Assembly (NCBI RefSeq): GCF_035593345.1 | Contig: NZ_CP141606.1 | Coordinates: 1,302,001-1,366,000 of the forward strand | Direction: 5' to 3' | Origin: Lelliottia sp. JS-SCA-14 | Lineage (GTDB): Bacteria; Pseudomonadota; Gammaproteobacteria; Enterobacterales; Enterobacteriaceae | Length of the DNA stretch: 64,000 nt | Shown here: positions 18,347 to 26,289 of the stretch, piece after piece | Numbering within the stretch: position 1 is the stretch's first letter | Layout: each line of letters opens with the position of its first letter | Made by a program: the position numbers and the translations under genes | Notes under the pieces: model-generated | Told to the model about the DNA's origin: nothing | What the model saw: only the letters and a program-made list of their open reading frames with translations | The model's database searches: none

Positions 18347-19303
18347 TTATTGACTGTTATCTTCCGCAGCCATTTTCGCCAGGAAATGATCTTCAATTTT
18401 CGTAATAATATTGGCGAAGTTATCGTTGCCCATCGCGCTTTTATTGTAGTTAAGATATAAATCTGCCGGTTCAATACTGAATTCCGGCTGCAATATTTTT
18501 AACCCCATCGCATCGGCAAAATTTTCGGCAAACCATTTTGGCACAAAGCTTAAGGCATCGGTTTTTGCAGAGATCGCTGCGTTGACTAAGACCGAACTGC
18601 TGTTAAAGGTAAAATTCCGCGCATCAAGGTTATTATCAATATCGCGCTGCACGCGTTTTAGCCCTTCGGTATTGACGTTCAGGAAGGTGGAAGTGACCTC
18701 TTTCATCCCTTCACGCGTGAGGTTTTGGTCCATGCGAGGATGATCTTTGCGGCAGACTGGCACGACATGCTCTTTCAGGCAGCGCTTGGAGATAACGGAT
18801 GCGCTGTAATAAGGATGCGTGTCGATGACAATATCCGCTTTACGATAGGTAAGGATATCTTCCCCATTGTTCAGCAGTGAATCAGCCGATAAGTGCACGA
18901 TTTCACAAGGGATTTCGCTTTGGTTAATTTCGGCACAGAGGTCGGGCAACATGCGCAGCGCCAGATAAGGTGACGCGTAAATGACAATACGATGCGGTGT
19001 GGTTTGCGTCGAGAAATTGATAATCGATTCAATGATACTGCCAAAATTTTTCCCGATTTGTTCGTGGAGTTTTATGGCAACCGTCGTCGGCTCAATTTTT
19101 TGCCCGGTGCGAACAAATAAGGGATCGGCAAAATGCAGTCGCAATTTACTCAAGGATTGACTGATCGCCGAACCGCTGGAGTTTAACGTTTCGGCTGCTT
19201 TTTTGACGCTGCCATGGGTAAAGACAGCTTCAAAAATTAATAATAAATTAAAGTCAAAGGTATGAATGCGTTCAAAATTTGATGTATTTTTGTCATTTGA
19301 CAT
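18347..19303 (-). CDS. LysR-family transcriptional regulator
   Basis: 318 residues, the usual LysR length. The N-terminal helix-turn-helix is at about residues 17-76 (FDFNLLLIFEAVFTHGSVKKAAETLN, SGSAISQSLSKLRLHF, DPLFVRTGQ), the pattern of the YbeF/LeuO-like branch. The effector domain fills residues 100-310. It is transcribed toward the autotransporter array and separated from copy 4 by 650 bases with a terminator between, so it is not co-transcribed but is well placed to regulate the array. ATG 19303 follows GGGAAG. The inducer cannot be read from sequence. Confidence 0.88.
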   Translation of the reverse strand: MSNDKNTSNFERIHTFDFNLLLIFEAVFTHGSVKKAAETLNSSGSAISQSLSKLRLHFADPLFVRTGQKIEPTTVAIKLHEQIGKNFGSIIESIINFSTQTTPHRIVIYASPYLALRMLPDLCAEINQSEIPCEIVHLSADSLLNNGEDILTYRKADIVIDTHPYYSASVISKRCLKEHVVPVCRKDHPRMDQNLTREGMKEVTSTFLNVNTEGLKRVQRDIDNNLDARNFTFNSSSVLVNAAISAKTDALSFVPKWFAENFADAMGLKILQPEFSIEPADLYLNYNKSAMGNDNFANIITKIEDHFLAKMAAEDNSQ

Positions 19304-19570
19304 GATTCACATACTTCCCGAAGATATAATTGAACAAATTATCGACTACTGCTTAATTGTATATTCTTCATTAGACGATGCATTTAGATGAAGTCAGAAT
19401 AATGCCCGCTAAAGAAATTAACAATTAATCAGTGATATAGCCATAATCAACAAGTATAGCGTAACGGGTACGATTGAGAATATAAATAACCATCAATTCT
19501 GTGCGGGTTACGTCGCTTTTTCAGCCCTCTGATTACGGACTTGTGTAGGACAGCCTTGTCACGCGTGCAT

Positions 19571-20458
19571 TTATACCGATCTGTTCAGCGCCCCAGACGG
19601 GGGAATACGCCCGGCCATCACGACGTTGATCAACTCGGCGACCGGCATCGGTTTGCAAAAGTAGAACCCCTGCAGGAAGTCGATCTTTTTATCGCGCAAA
19701 TATTCGGCCTGCGCCAGCGTTTCAACCCCTTCGGCGATGATCTTAAGGTGCATGTTTTTGGCCAGGGCAATCAGACTGTCAACGAGGCGCGTATCGGCGC
19801 TGACACCAATCTGGCTGACGAACATCTTATCGATCTTAATAAATTCCGGATTCAGGGCTGAAATGTAGGACAGATTGGAATAGCCGGTACCAAAGTCATC
19901 CAGCGCCACGGAGATGTTGGAGCGTCTCAGGGCGGCAAACCAGTTGCTCAGCTGCGGGGTGAAATGCAGCGGGTGTCTTTCCGTGATTTCCAGCACTACA
20001 TGGCTTTCATTCACCAGAAATTTTTGTAAAAGCTCGCAGGTGTCTTTCTCAAAATGAGGATCGAGACAGTTCTGGGCGCTGATATTAATGCTGATGTATG
20101 CCCCTGGTGGGAAGCGATGGATCTGATGCTCAAGATCGGCAATCACCTGCTGAATCAGCAGATGGGTCAGCGGTACGATCAGATCGTGTTTTTCCGCCAT
20201 GGGGATGAATACGTCAGGTGAAACATAGCCGTAGATCGGGTGACGCCAGCGGGCGAGGACCTCAACACCGGCAATTTGCCCCGTCTCTGCGTTGACAAAA
20301 GGCTGGTAAAAAGGGGTGATATGACGCTGAGCGATAGCCGCTTTCAGGGTTCTCACCGTCGGGTCGATCTTCGGGGTTTTGAGCCATGAAAGTGCGCGGG
20401 TCCACGGGGAACCCATATCGGTCAGGATCGCGTGTTCTTTTTTAAGGATGTTTTCCAT
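19571..20458 (-). CDS. EAL-domain cyclic-di-GMP phosphodiesterase
   Basis: 295 residues, a nearly bare EAL domain (about 40-285) without GGDEF, PAS or membrane segments, so cytosolic. Residues for metal and substrate binding are present: EVL at 66-68 (the common EVL form of EAL), N125, E157/E160, DDFGTGYS from 187, K208 in FIKID, E243 in AEGVE and Q263 in QGF. It should therefore hydrolyse c-di-GMP to pGpG rather than act as a degenerate sensor. It follows the chemoreceptor gene by 81 bases on the same strand, so it is probably its second cistron. Lowering c-di-GMP would favour motility over surface adhesion, which is of interest beside an adhesin array. Confidence 0.9.
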   Translation of the reverse strand: MENILKKEHAILTDMGSPWTRALSWLKTPKIDPTVRTLKAAIAQRHITPFYQPFVNAETGQIAGVEVLARWRHPIYGYVSPDVFIPMAEKHDLIVPLTHLLIQQVIADLEHQIHRFPPGAYISINISAQNCLDPHFEKDTCELLQKFLVNESHVVLEITERHPLHFTPQLSNWFAALRRSNISVALDDFGTGYSNLSYISALNPEFIKIDKMFVSQIGVSADTRLVDSLIALAKNMHLKIIAEGVETLAQAEYLRDKKIDFLQGFYFCKPMPVAELINVVMAGRIPPSGALNRSV

Positions 20459-20479
20459 CTTTCACTTTCATCGCAATGT

Positions 20480-20510
20480 CGTCAGGCGATCCGTAAGAGA
20501 GCGCCTGACG
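20480..20510. other. Intercistronic hairpin between chemoreceptor and EAL genes
   Basis: Perfect 9-base arms CGTCAGGCG and CGCCTGACG with a 13-base loop. No T-run follows on the minus strand, so it looks more like an mRNA-stabilising or partial attenuation element than a full terminator. Confidence 0.5.
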
Positions 20511-20539
20511 AGCGTGGGAATTAAATCAGTGGACCGGGA

Positions 20540-22477
20540 TTAAAACTGTACCCAGTCGTTCTGATCCTGAGCGGCTTCTTTTTTGGCGGCGTTCAGGGCA
20601 ACCACGTGGCCCTTCGTTGCCGGGCGAACCTCAACGCGCGGTTGCGGCGTTTTGCTCACACGGAAAATCGACACCACTTTTTCGAGCTGTACGGCCTGAT
20701 CTTCCAGCGAGCTGGCTGCGGCAGACGATTCTTCGACCAGTGCCGCATTCTGCTGCGTGGTGGTATCCATCTCGGCCATCGCCTGAGCAATCTGGGAAAT
20801 CCCGCGGCTCTGTTCGTCCGTCGCGCTGGCGATTTCGCTCATGATGTCGCGAACCTGCGCCACCGATTTCTCGATTTTGAACATCGCTTCGCCCGCGCCT
20901 TCCACCAGGTTAAACCCGGTATCGACGTGGACCGCTGATTCGCGGATCAGGTTTTCAATCTCTTTCGCGGATTGCGCACTGCGCTGGGCGAGGGTGCGAA
21001 CTTCTGCGGCGACGACTGCAAAACCTTTGCCCTGGTCGCCCGCACGAGCGGCTTCCACGGCGGCGTTCAGCGCCAGAATGTTGGTCTGGAAAGCAATGCT
21101 GTTAATCACGGTGGTGATCTCAGAGATGCGATGCGAGCTGAGTCGCACGTTTCTCATGGTATCGATCACTTTCTGCGAAATCTGGCTGCCTTCGCTGGCA
21201 TTAAGGGACGCCTCTTCAGCCAGCACACGGGCCTGGTTGGCGTTTTCCGCATTCAGCGCGACGGTAGAGGTCAGCTCTTCCATGCTGGCAGCCGTTTCTA
21301 CCACGGCGGCAGATTGCTGCTCGGTACGTGCGGATAAATCCATGTTGCCTGCGGCAATTTCCGTGGAGGAGCGGGCGACGCTCTCCACGCCTTCGCGCAC
21401 ATCATTGATGATGTTTTTCAGGTTTTCGTTCATGGTCGAGACGGCCTGCATCAGCAGCCCTGGCTCGTCGCGACGATCGCTGGTCAGCGTGCTGGTCAGA
21501 TCGCCTTTGGCGATCTGCTCGGCGACGCGCAGCGTTTCATTCAGCGGACGGGTAATTGATTTGGTGATGGCTAACGCCAGCATGATACCGAGGGCAATAC
21601 CGATTGCCGCCACGATGGTCATCTGCAGCTGCACGCTATCCACGGTCTCGACCACTTTTTGCTGCTGACGGGCGAACATCGACTGGATAGTGTCGATCAA
21701 TGTCACCGCTTTAGCCGTCATGGTATCTGACAACGTCGACTGTTCGGTCCAGAGCAGCTCGTAGTTATCCAGTTCGCCTGCAATCGTCTGCATATCTTTG
21801 ATGCTGGAATTCAGCCAGGCTTTTTGATCTTCCGGAACCACCTGCAGCAGCCCTTCACATGCGGTTTCCGCGGTGTTCAGACGCGCCAACAGGCCGTGTT
21901 TGAGCTCGTCCGTTGGGTGTTGCTTGTACAGAGTGGCCTGACTGTCGATATCGCTCATGATGAAAGCCACCTGTGAAGCCACCAGGGCCTGCTGGGTCGT
22001 GAGCGTATTGCTGTGGCTTAACTGGGAGGCGATTTCTGAGTTGTTGCTGATATTTTGCGTGCTCAGTTTGCTTTCGCTTTCCTTTTTCTCGCCCACGGCT
22101 TTCACAAACGGCGTCAGGGAGGCCATGTAGTTCTTCACCGCGTTATCGGTGTTATCAACGGAGGTTTTACCCTCTGGCGTCCAGTTGTAGGTTTCCAGGT
22201 TGGCGATCATCTCCTGCATACGCTGGGCTGCCACATTGGTCTGATCCAAAAACTTCGGATCCTGGGTGTAGCCATAGTTTAAACGGGCCAGACGCACGGC
22301 AGAAAGGGCGTTAAACAACCCGGTAGTGTGTTCGTTTTTCTCGACGCGGTCCTGAATACTGTTAATTCCCAGCATCCCGGCAGTCAAAATGGCAAGGGTC
22401 ACCAGGAGCACGGTGGCGAAACCGAAGAATAACTTCCTGCTGACTTTTAAATTTCCAAAGCTGTTCATTACACTCAT
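20540..22477 (-). CDS. Methyl-accepting chemotaxis protein with helical periplasmic sensor
   Basis: 645-residue transmembrane chemoreceptor. TM1 is about residues 15-37, the periplasmic ligand domain about 38-285, TM2 about 286-305, HAMP about 306-358, then the methylated coiled coil with the highly conserved hairpin tip ([23 protein letters not shown], near 460-485). It ends in DWVQF, a variant of the NWETF pentapeptide that tethers CheR/CheB. The sensor is about 250 residues and mostly helical, longer than the four-helix Tar/Tsr type; size and pattern suggest the bimodular HBM class, but this is inference. The EAL gene follows, hinting at a joint taxis and c-di-GMP output. An alternative start is ATG 22468. 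Confidence 0.92.
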   Translation of the reverse strand: MSVMNSFGNLKVSRKLFFGFATVLLVTLAILTAGMLGINSIQDRVEKNEHTTGLFNALSAVRLARLNYGYTQDPKFLDQTNVAAQRMQEMIANLETYNWTPEGKTSVDNTDNAVKNYMASLTPFVKAVGEKKESESKLSTQNISNNSEIASQLSHSNTLTTQQALVASQVAFIMSDIDSQATLYKQHPTDELKHGLLARLNTAETACEGLLQVVPEDQKAWLNSSIKDMQTIAGELDNYELLWTEQSTLSDTMTAKAVTLIDTIQSMFARQQQKVVETVDSVQLQMTIVAAIGIALGIMLALAITKSITRPLNETLRVAEQIAKGDLTSTLTSDRRDEPGLLMQAVSTMNENLKNIINDVREGVESVARSSTEIAAGNMDLSARTEQQSAAVVETAASMEELTSTVALNAENANQARVLAEEASLNASEGSQISQKVIDTMRNVRLSSHRISEITTVINSIAFQTNILALNAAVEAARAGDQGKGFAVVAAEVRTLAQRSAQSAKEIENLIRESAVHVDTGFNLVEGAGEAMFKIEKSVAQVRDIMSEIASATDEQSRGISQIAQAMAEMDTTTQQNAALVEESSAAASSLEDQAVQLEKVVSIFRVSKTPQPRVEVRPATKGHVVALNAAKKEAAQDQNDWVQF

Positions 22478-22570
22478 TTATTTATCCAGTACCGGCCTGT
22501 GCCGATTAACAATATTTTACTGCTATGCGTTTCATCATTAAGGGGAAGAAAAAATTGATAACCAGGGAGA

Positions 22571-22604
22571 TAAAAAAAAGCCCTTTGCACTCGGTGCTAA
22601 GGGC
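22571..22604 (-). terminator. Strong terminator after the short winged-helix gene
   Basis: Stem GCCCTT-T-GCAC with GTGC-T-AAGGGC and loop TCG, followed on the minus strand by a run of eight T. It lies about 20 bases past the stop of the gene at 22623-23063. Confidence 0.85.
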
Positions 22605-22622
22605 AAAACCGCTGAATTGACA

Positions 22623-23063
22623 TCACTCATTCAGGGGATCAGACTTCTCCTTTTTTTTGTCAGAATGAGCAGGGAGTTCACTCATTCTATAATAAACAGG
22701 GACGACATCTTGATAGTTAATGATGTAACCGTGCCCTCTAATATTTCGAATAAAATCATCTGGCAGCCCAAGAAGATTGAGTTTGTTATTCAGGTTATGC
22801 AGTACCTGCCATAACCGCTGGGTCGAAGGACTTAAATTATTGTCCTCCCAGATTTTTTCAAACAACTCTTCTTTGGCGATAACTTTCTTACGACCATGTT
22901 CCAGCAGATAGAGAAAAAGCCGCAACATGGTTTCATTAAAATATATTGACGCAAACGCCACGCTTTTATCGGTATGGCTGCCGGTGAGCCGGTAAAGCCT
23001 GCGATTAGAAATATCAAAATGAATTTCTTCACCGATCATAAAGCCATATAGACGATAGCCCAT
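22623..23063 (-). CDS. Short winged-helix (OmpR/CadC-type) DNA-binding protein
   Basis: 146 residues. The central part (about 40-115: NETMLRLFLYLLEHG, KEELFEKIWEDNN, STQRLWQVLHNLNNKL, IRNIRGHGYII) is a trans_reg_C winged helix like that of CadC, MarT or YqeI. Unlike those it has no membrane segment or sensor domain. The N-terminal 35 residues resemble the strand-rich start of the same family, and the last 25 are polar. It diverges from the membrane-bound regulator at 23576 across 512 bases. It could be a genuine stand-alone regulator or a shortened relative of its neighbour. The start has only a weak SD (AAGAG directly upstream). Confidence 0.75.
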   Translation of the reverse strand: MGYRLYGFMIGEEIHFDISNRRLYRLTGSHTDKSVAFASIYFNETMLRLFLYLLEHGRKKVIAKEELFEKIWEDNNLSPSTQRLWQVLHNLNNKLNLLGLPDDFIRNIRGHGYIINYQDVVPVYYRMSELPAHSDKKKEKSDPLNE

Positions 23064-23575
23064 CTCTTATATACCTACTTTAGAGTAAACCTGACATACG
23101 CCACTGGGAATAACGCTTTTTAGAGACCATACATTTTATAAGGTGGATTATATGGCTGCTATCAGGGCTTTCCAATACACAACCCCATGCGCTATAAGAA
23201 ACCCTGTGTTTAAGCTTCGTTAATAGAGTTTCCATTCACATATGGCTAATTAGTAGTGTTAATGACTGCCTTTCATGATGTTTGTGGTTTTATGTGTCAA
23301 AAAATCGTTATCGATCAACCCATCAACATAAAGTTGTGAATTTCTAATGCCATTTAGCATTAATCGCTGATTGCGGGAACTCATGATAAAGATTTCTCCT
23401 GCTCGTGCTTTCGATACCGACAACTTTAAGAATTACCTGACAAAAAGAGGAGTGAAGTTATATGATTTATACTGAGTAAGGGAGGAGAGCGTGGCGCTGA
23501 AAGTGTCGATAAGAAGTGGAAGTGGTTTTTTCAACCTGCTGATATATAATAATTAAATTCTGAATCAGGTTTTTT
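23064..23575. promoter_or_regulatory. 512-base divergent regulatory region
   Basis: AT-rich stretch between two divergent winged-helix genes with no supported gene. It holds TAATGC-N6-GCATTA at 23345-23362 and a TATAAT hexamer at 23545-23550, 25 bases ahead of ATG 23576. No convincing -35 accompanies the hexamer. Its length and base composition fit a silenced, activator-dependent region. Confidence 0.5.
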
Positions 23576-24406
23576 ATGACAACTTGCGAAAGTACTATGA
23601 AGAAAGTGTACCTTATCAACGATACCTTGCTCTTTGAACCTGATCTTCGTCGACTGGGACCCCTGGAAGGGTACCCATACCGGGCCACCACCCTGCACGG
23701 GCCGGTCAGTGAATGCCTGCTTTTGTTGTTAGAAAACAACGATCAGGTCGTGAAGCAGCGTACTTTCTTCGCCTCGGTGTGGGAGAAACAGGGCACTATT
23801 GTCAGCACCAATGCCCTTTACCAGACGATTTCTCAAATCCGTAAGGTTCTGAAATCCGCTGGCATGGAAGAAAACATCATTAAGACTCTGCCTAAGGAGG
23901 GTTTTAAGTCGATAGCGCAGGTGCGCGTGGGGGAGCTGGGTGAGTTTGTCTCTCCGCAGAAAACAGCCCCGGTTTTCGTTTCATCCGAGGAATCTGTTGA
24001 ACCTGAGCCTGTCAGCATTATCACGCCTGAGGTTCGTCCTAAGCGGTCATTTTTTCACTCGCCGCTGGCATATGGGCTGGCCGGTTTACTGTTTATTATT
24101 TCATGCAGTGTGCTTTATTCCGTCATGAAAGTGGGAAAGCCCTGGCTGGTGGATTATCAGTCCGTCGGGCAGGTTAACGGCTGTGCGCTTTATTCCTCAT
24201 GGCATGAAAATGAGAAAAGCAGTGAAATGTTTGACGCGCTTTCGAAGCGCTTTGCTATTCAGTGCAAACCCGGCGGTACGGCCTGGATGACGGTCAATTT
24301 CGCGCAGCAGGGGAATACGGTGATTGTTTGCGACCGCCAGCCTCAGGATATTGCTGCGCAGTGCGATTCTATTATTTACAGGCAGCAGAATCATGAAGAT
24401 GAATAA
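23576..24406 (+). CDS. Membrane-anchored winged-helix regulator (CadC/MarT/YqeI-like)
   Basis: 276 residues: a cytoplasmic winged helix (about 12-115; SECLLLLLENNDQVVKQRTFF, TNALYQTISQIRKVL, IKTLPKEGFK), a proline-rich linker (125-158), one membrane helix (about 164-184) and a periplasmic domain (187-276). The periplasmic part has four cysteines (NGCAL, IQCKP, IVCDR, AQCDS) that could form disulfides, as in CadC-type sensors. The next gene starts inside its 3' end, as with E. coli yqeI/yqeJ and Salmonella marT/fidL. MarT activates the autotransporter gene misL in Salmonella, so the array at 1-17.7 kb is a plausible target. ATG 23576 follows CAGG. Confidence 0.85.
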   Translation: MTTCESTMKKVYLINDTLLFEPDLRRLGPLEGYPYRATTLHGPVSECLLLLLENNDQVVKQRTFFASVWEKQGTIVSTNALYQTISQIRKVLKSAGMEENIIKTLPKEGFKSIAQVRVGELGEFVSPQKTAPVFVSSEESVEPEPVSIITPEVRPKRSFFHSPLAYGLAGLLFIISCSVLYSVMKVGKPWLVDYQSVGQVNGCALYSSWHENEKSSEMFDALSKRFAIQCKPGGTAWMTVNFAQQGNTVIVCDRQPQDIAAQCDSIIYRQQNHEDE

Positions 24407-24857
24407 AACCGCTCTGAGCTGGACGCTGATCGCGCTGGCGATCGTCACCCCGCTGCTTTATGCCTGGTACATTCACTATCAGCGCAATCACTTTAGCTGC
24501 GAGTCGCATCTGACCATTGTGGATGATAATTATATTCTTGATGTTGTCGCGGATTATTCTTTTAGCGGCGGCACAGGGAATTATGAAACCTCCGGGGATT
24601 ATATTCAGCTGGGTCAGCCGCCGGTTGCTATTAGCAATAAAATTGAGTTTAACTACTGGCGGGAAGGGGACAGCGTCATTATGGTGTCCAGTGACACCAA
24701 TGAGCGGCCGAAGAGAAGCCAGGCCTTCAGGCATAATATCCCCGATTTCTTTCAGGTTCGCGACCGGGGACTTAAGATGGAAATAATACCCGCGAACGCG
24801 TCCAGCTATTTATTTATCTACGGCAATGCGCCTGTGTTTTATTGTACTAAGGGATAA
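24393..24857 (+). CDS. FidL-like membrane protein
   Basis: 154 residues from ATG 24393, overlapping the regulator's stop by 14 bases, so the two are translationally coupled. A single N-terminal membrane helix (about residues 7-26, TALSWTLIALAIVTPLLYAW) is followed by a periplasmic domain of about 125 residues with two cysteines, one at each end. Size, topology and position match the FidL/YqeJ family, whose biochemical role is unknown; a modulator of the adjacent membrane regulator is inferred. An upstream in-frame start at 24324 would lie deep inside the regulator gene and is unlikely. Confidence 0.8.
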   Translation: MKMNKTALSWTLIALAIVTPLLYAWYIHYQRNHFSCESHLTIVDDNYILDVVADYSFSGGTGNYETSGDYIQLGQPPVAISNKIEFNYWREGDSVIMVSSDTNERPKRSQAFRHNIPDFFQVRDRGLKMEIIPANASSYLFIYGNAPVFYCTKG

Positions 24858-24933
24858 ACACCCGCCGGGCTGAGCCCCTGTTTACCCACGCCATTTTCAT
24901 CCTGTTGCCCATATTTACGCTTGATCATACAAA

Positions 24934-24957
24934 GATAATGAGTATAGTTCTCATTCT
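24934..24957. promoter_or_regulatory. Probable Fur box ahead of the YncE-like/receptor operon
   Basis: GATAATGAGTATAG then TTCTCATTCTC resembles the GATAATGATAATCATTATC Fur consensus, with AATGAG and CTCATT arms. It lies about 180 bases before the YncE-like gene, which fits iron repression of the receptor downstream. Confidence 0.6.
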
Positions 24958-25138
24958 CTTTAGTGTTTGTGGGCAGCGACGGACGATTCCCGCATCAACA
25001 GTGAGCGCAGATCTCACACGGAACACTGAGTGTTAACGGTGGAATCTGCACTGGCCTCACAGCCTGTCAAAACAACCCTAATCGCACAGCAGCATGCGAC
25101 GCAGTTTCCCGCCTGATTCTCTTTTTGAACGGTAAAGG

Positions 25139-26227
25139 ATGTTCCTGATGACAAAAAAATTGTCCGCGCTGGCACTGCTGGTGGCTGCCTCTCTTTCCGG
25201 CTGTGCCGCGCAGCACGCCGCCAAACCTGCCCCTGAAGCTCAAACCACGGTCGCCGCTCCGGCAGAAACCGGCGTGGTAAAGCGTGAACTCGCTGACGGC
25301 CTGTACGAAATGGTGCTCAGCCCGAAAGGGGACGCACTGTATGTGGCGAGTTCGGAAGGCTTCAAGGATGTGCAGGGCGGGGTGATCTACAAACTCGACC
25401 CTACCACGCTGAAAACCATTGGCCGCAGTCACACCGACCTGAAAAACTTCGCGCTGGCGATCTCCCCGGACGGCAGTACCGTTTATGCGACCAACTCGCT
25501 GGACGGCGGCATCAGCGCCATCAGCACCGCCGACGGCAAAGTGAAAAACCGTCTGCTGTTTACCGAGCGTAACAAAGAGGGCTTCCCGTACGGCGCGCGT
25601 CAGGTGCTGCTCCATGACGGCACGCTCTATATTGGCGGCGTCGCCGATCCGGCGGTGGTTTGGGTGGTGGATGCCGAAACCCTGAAGCTGAAAAAAACCA
25701 TCAAAAACGCCGGACAGTGGGTGACCGGGCTGCTGTGGTCTGAACAGACGCAGCGCATCTATGTTGCCAACGGCGGCGGCGAAATCCTGATCGTCAACCC
25801 GCGCACCAACCGCATCGAAAAACGCTGGAAGCCGCTCGGCGACAAACCGGCGCTGCTGCTGAACATGGCGGAAGACAAAGCCACGGGCCGCCTGTTCGTG
25901 ACCGATAACTCCAAAGCGAAAACCACGCTGGTGCTGGATATCCACACGGGCGACGTGATTAAGCAGCTCGATGTGGGCGATTCGCTGGCGGTGAAATTCA
26001 ACGCCAAACGCAACGAGCTCTACATCACCCAGCGCGAAAGCGGAAAACTGCTGAGCCTGGATGCCACCACCTACGCCGTCAAACAGACCTGGGATCTGCC
26101 GCCGAATCCCAACAGCCTGCTGCTGTCGGACGATGGCCAGACGCTGTTCGTCACCGTCAAACAGCCTTTCAACAAAGACCACTCGACCAATGGGCCGGAC
26201 AGCGTGGTCAGAATTGCACTGAAATAA
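25139..26227 (+). CDS. YncE-like beta-propeller lipoprotein
   Basis: 362 residues (359 if translation starts at ATG 25148). The signal sequence ends in a lipobox LSGC near residues 19-22, so it should be lipid-anchored. The rest is a seven-bladed propeller with YVTN-type repeats (LYVASSEG, VYATNSLDG, IYVANGGGE, LFVTDNSK, LYITQRES, LFVTVKQ). E. coli YncE is a soluble periplasmic homologue beside the TonB-dependent receptor gene yncD; here a receptor follows on the same strand. A role in handling a metal complex or nucleic acid at the outer membrane is guessed from family and context only. Confidence 0.82.
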   Translation: MFLMTKKLSALALLVAASLSGCAAQHAAKPAPEAQTTVAAPAETGVVKRELADGLYEMVLSPKGDALYVASSEGFKDVQGGVIYKLDPTTLKTIGRSHTDLKNFALAISPDGSTVYATNSLDGGISAISTADGKVKNRLLFTERNKEGFPYGARQVLLHDGTLYIGGVADPAVVWVVDAETLKLKKTIKNAGQWVTGLLWSEQTQRIYVANGGGEILIVNPRTNRIEKRWKPLGDKPALLLNMAEDKATGRLFVTDNSKAKTTLVLDIHTGDVIKQLDVGDSLAVKFNAKRNELYITQRESGKLLSLDATTYAVKQTWDLPPNPNSLLLSDDGQTLFVTVKQPFNKDHSTNGPDSVVRIALK

Positions 26228-26244
26228 ACCTCTTATAAAAATCA

Positions 26245-26260
26245 GGCCCGGCAACGGGCC
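26245..26260 (+). terminator. Attenuator-like hairpin between YncE-like gene and receptor
   Basis: GGCCCG-GCAA-CGGGCC, a perfect 6-base stem with a stable GNRA tetraloop, followed by ATTTTG. It lies 18 bases after the stop codon; short enough to allow partial read-through into the receptor gene. Confidence 0.55.
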
Positions 26261-26289
26261 ATTTTGCGCGAAAATTGAACGAGTTAGTC

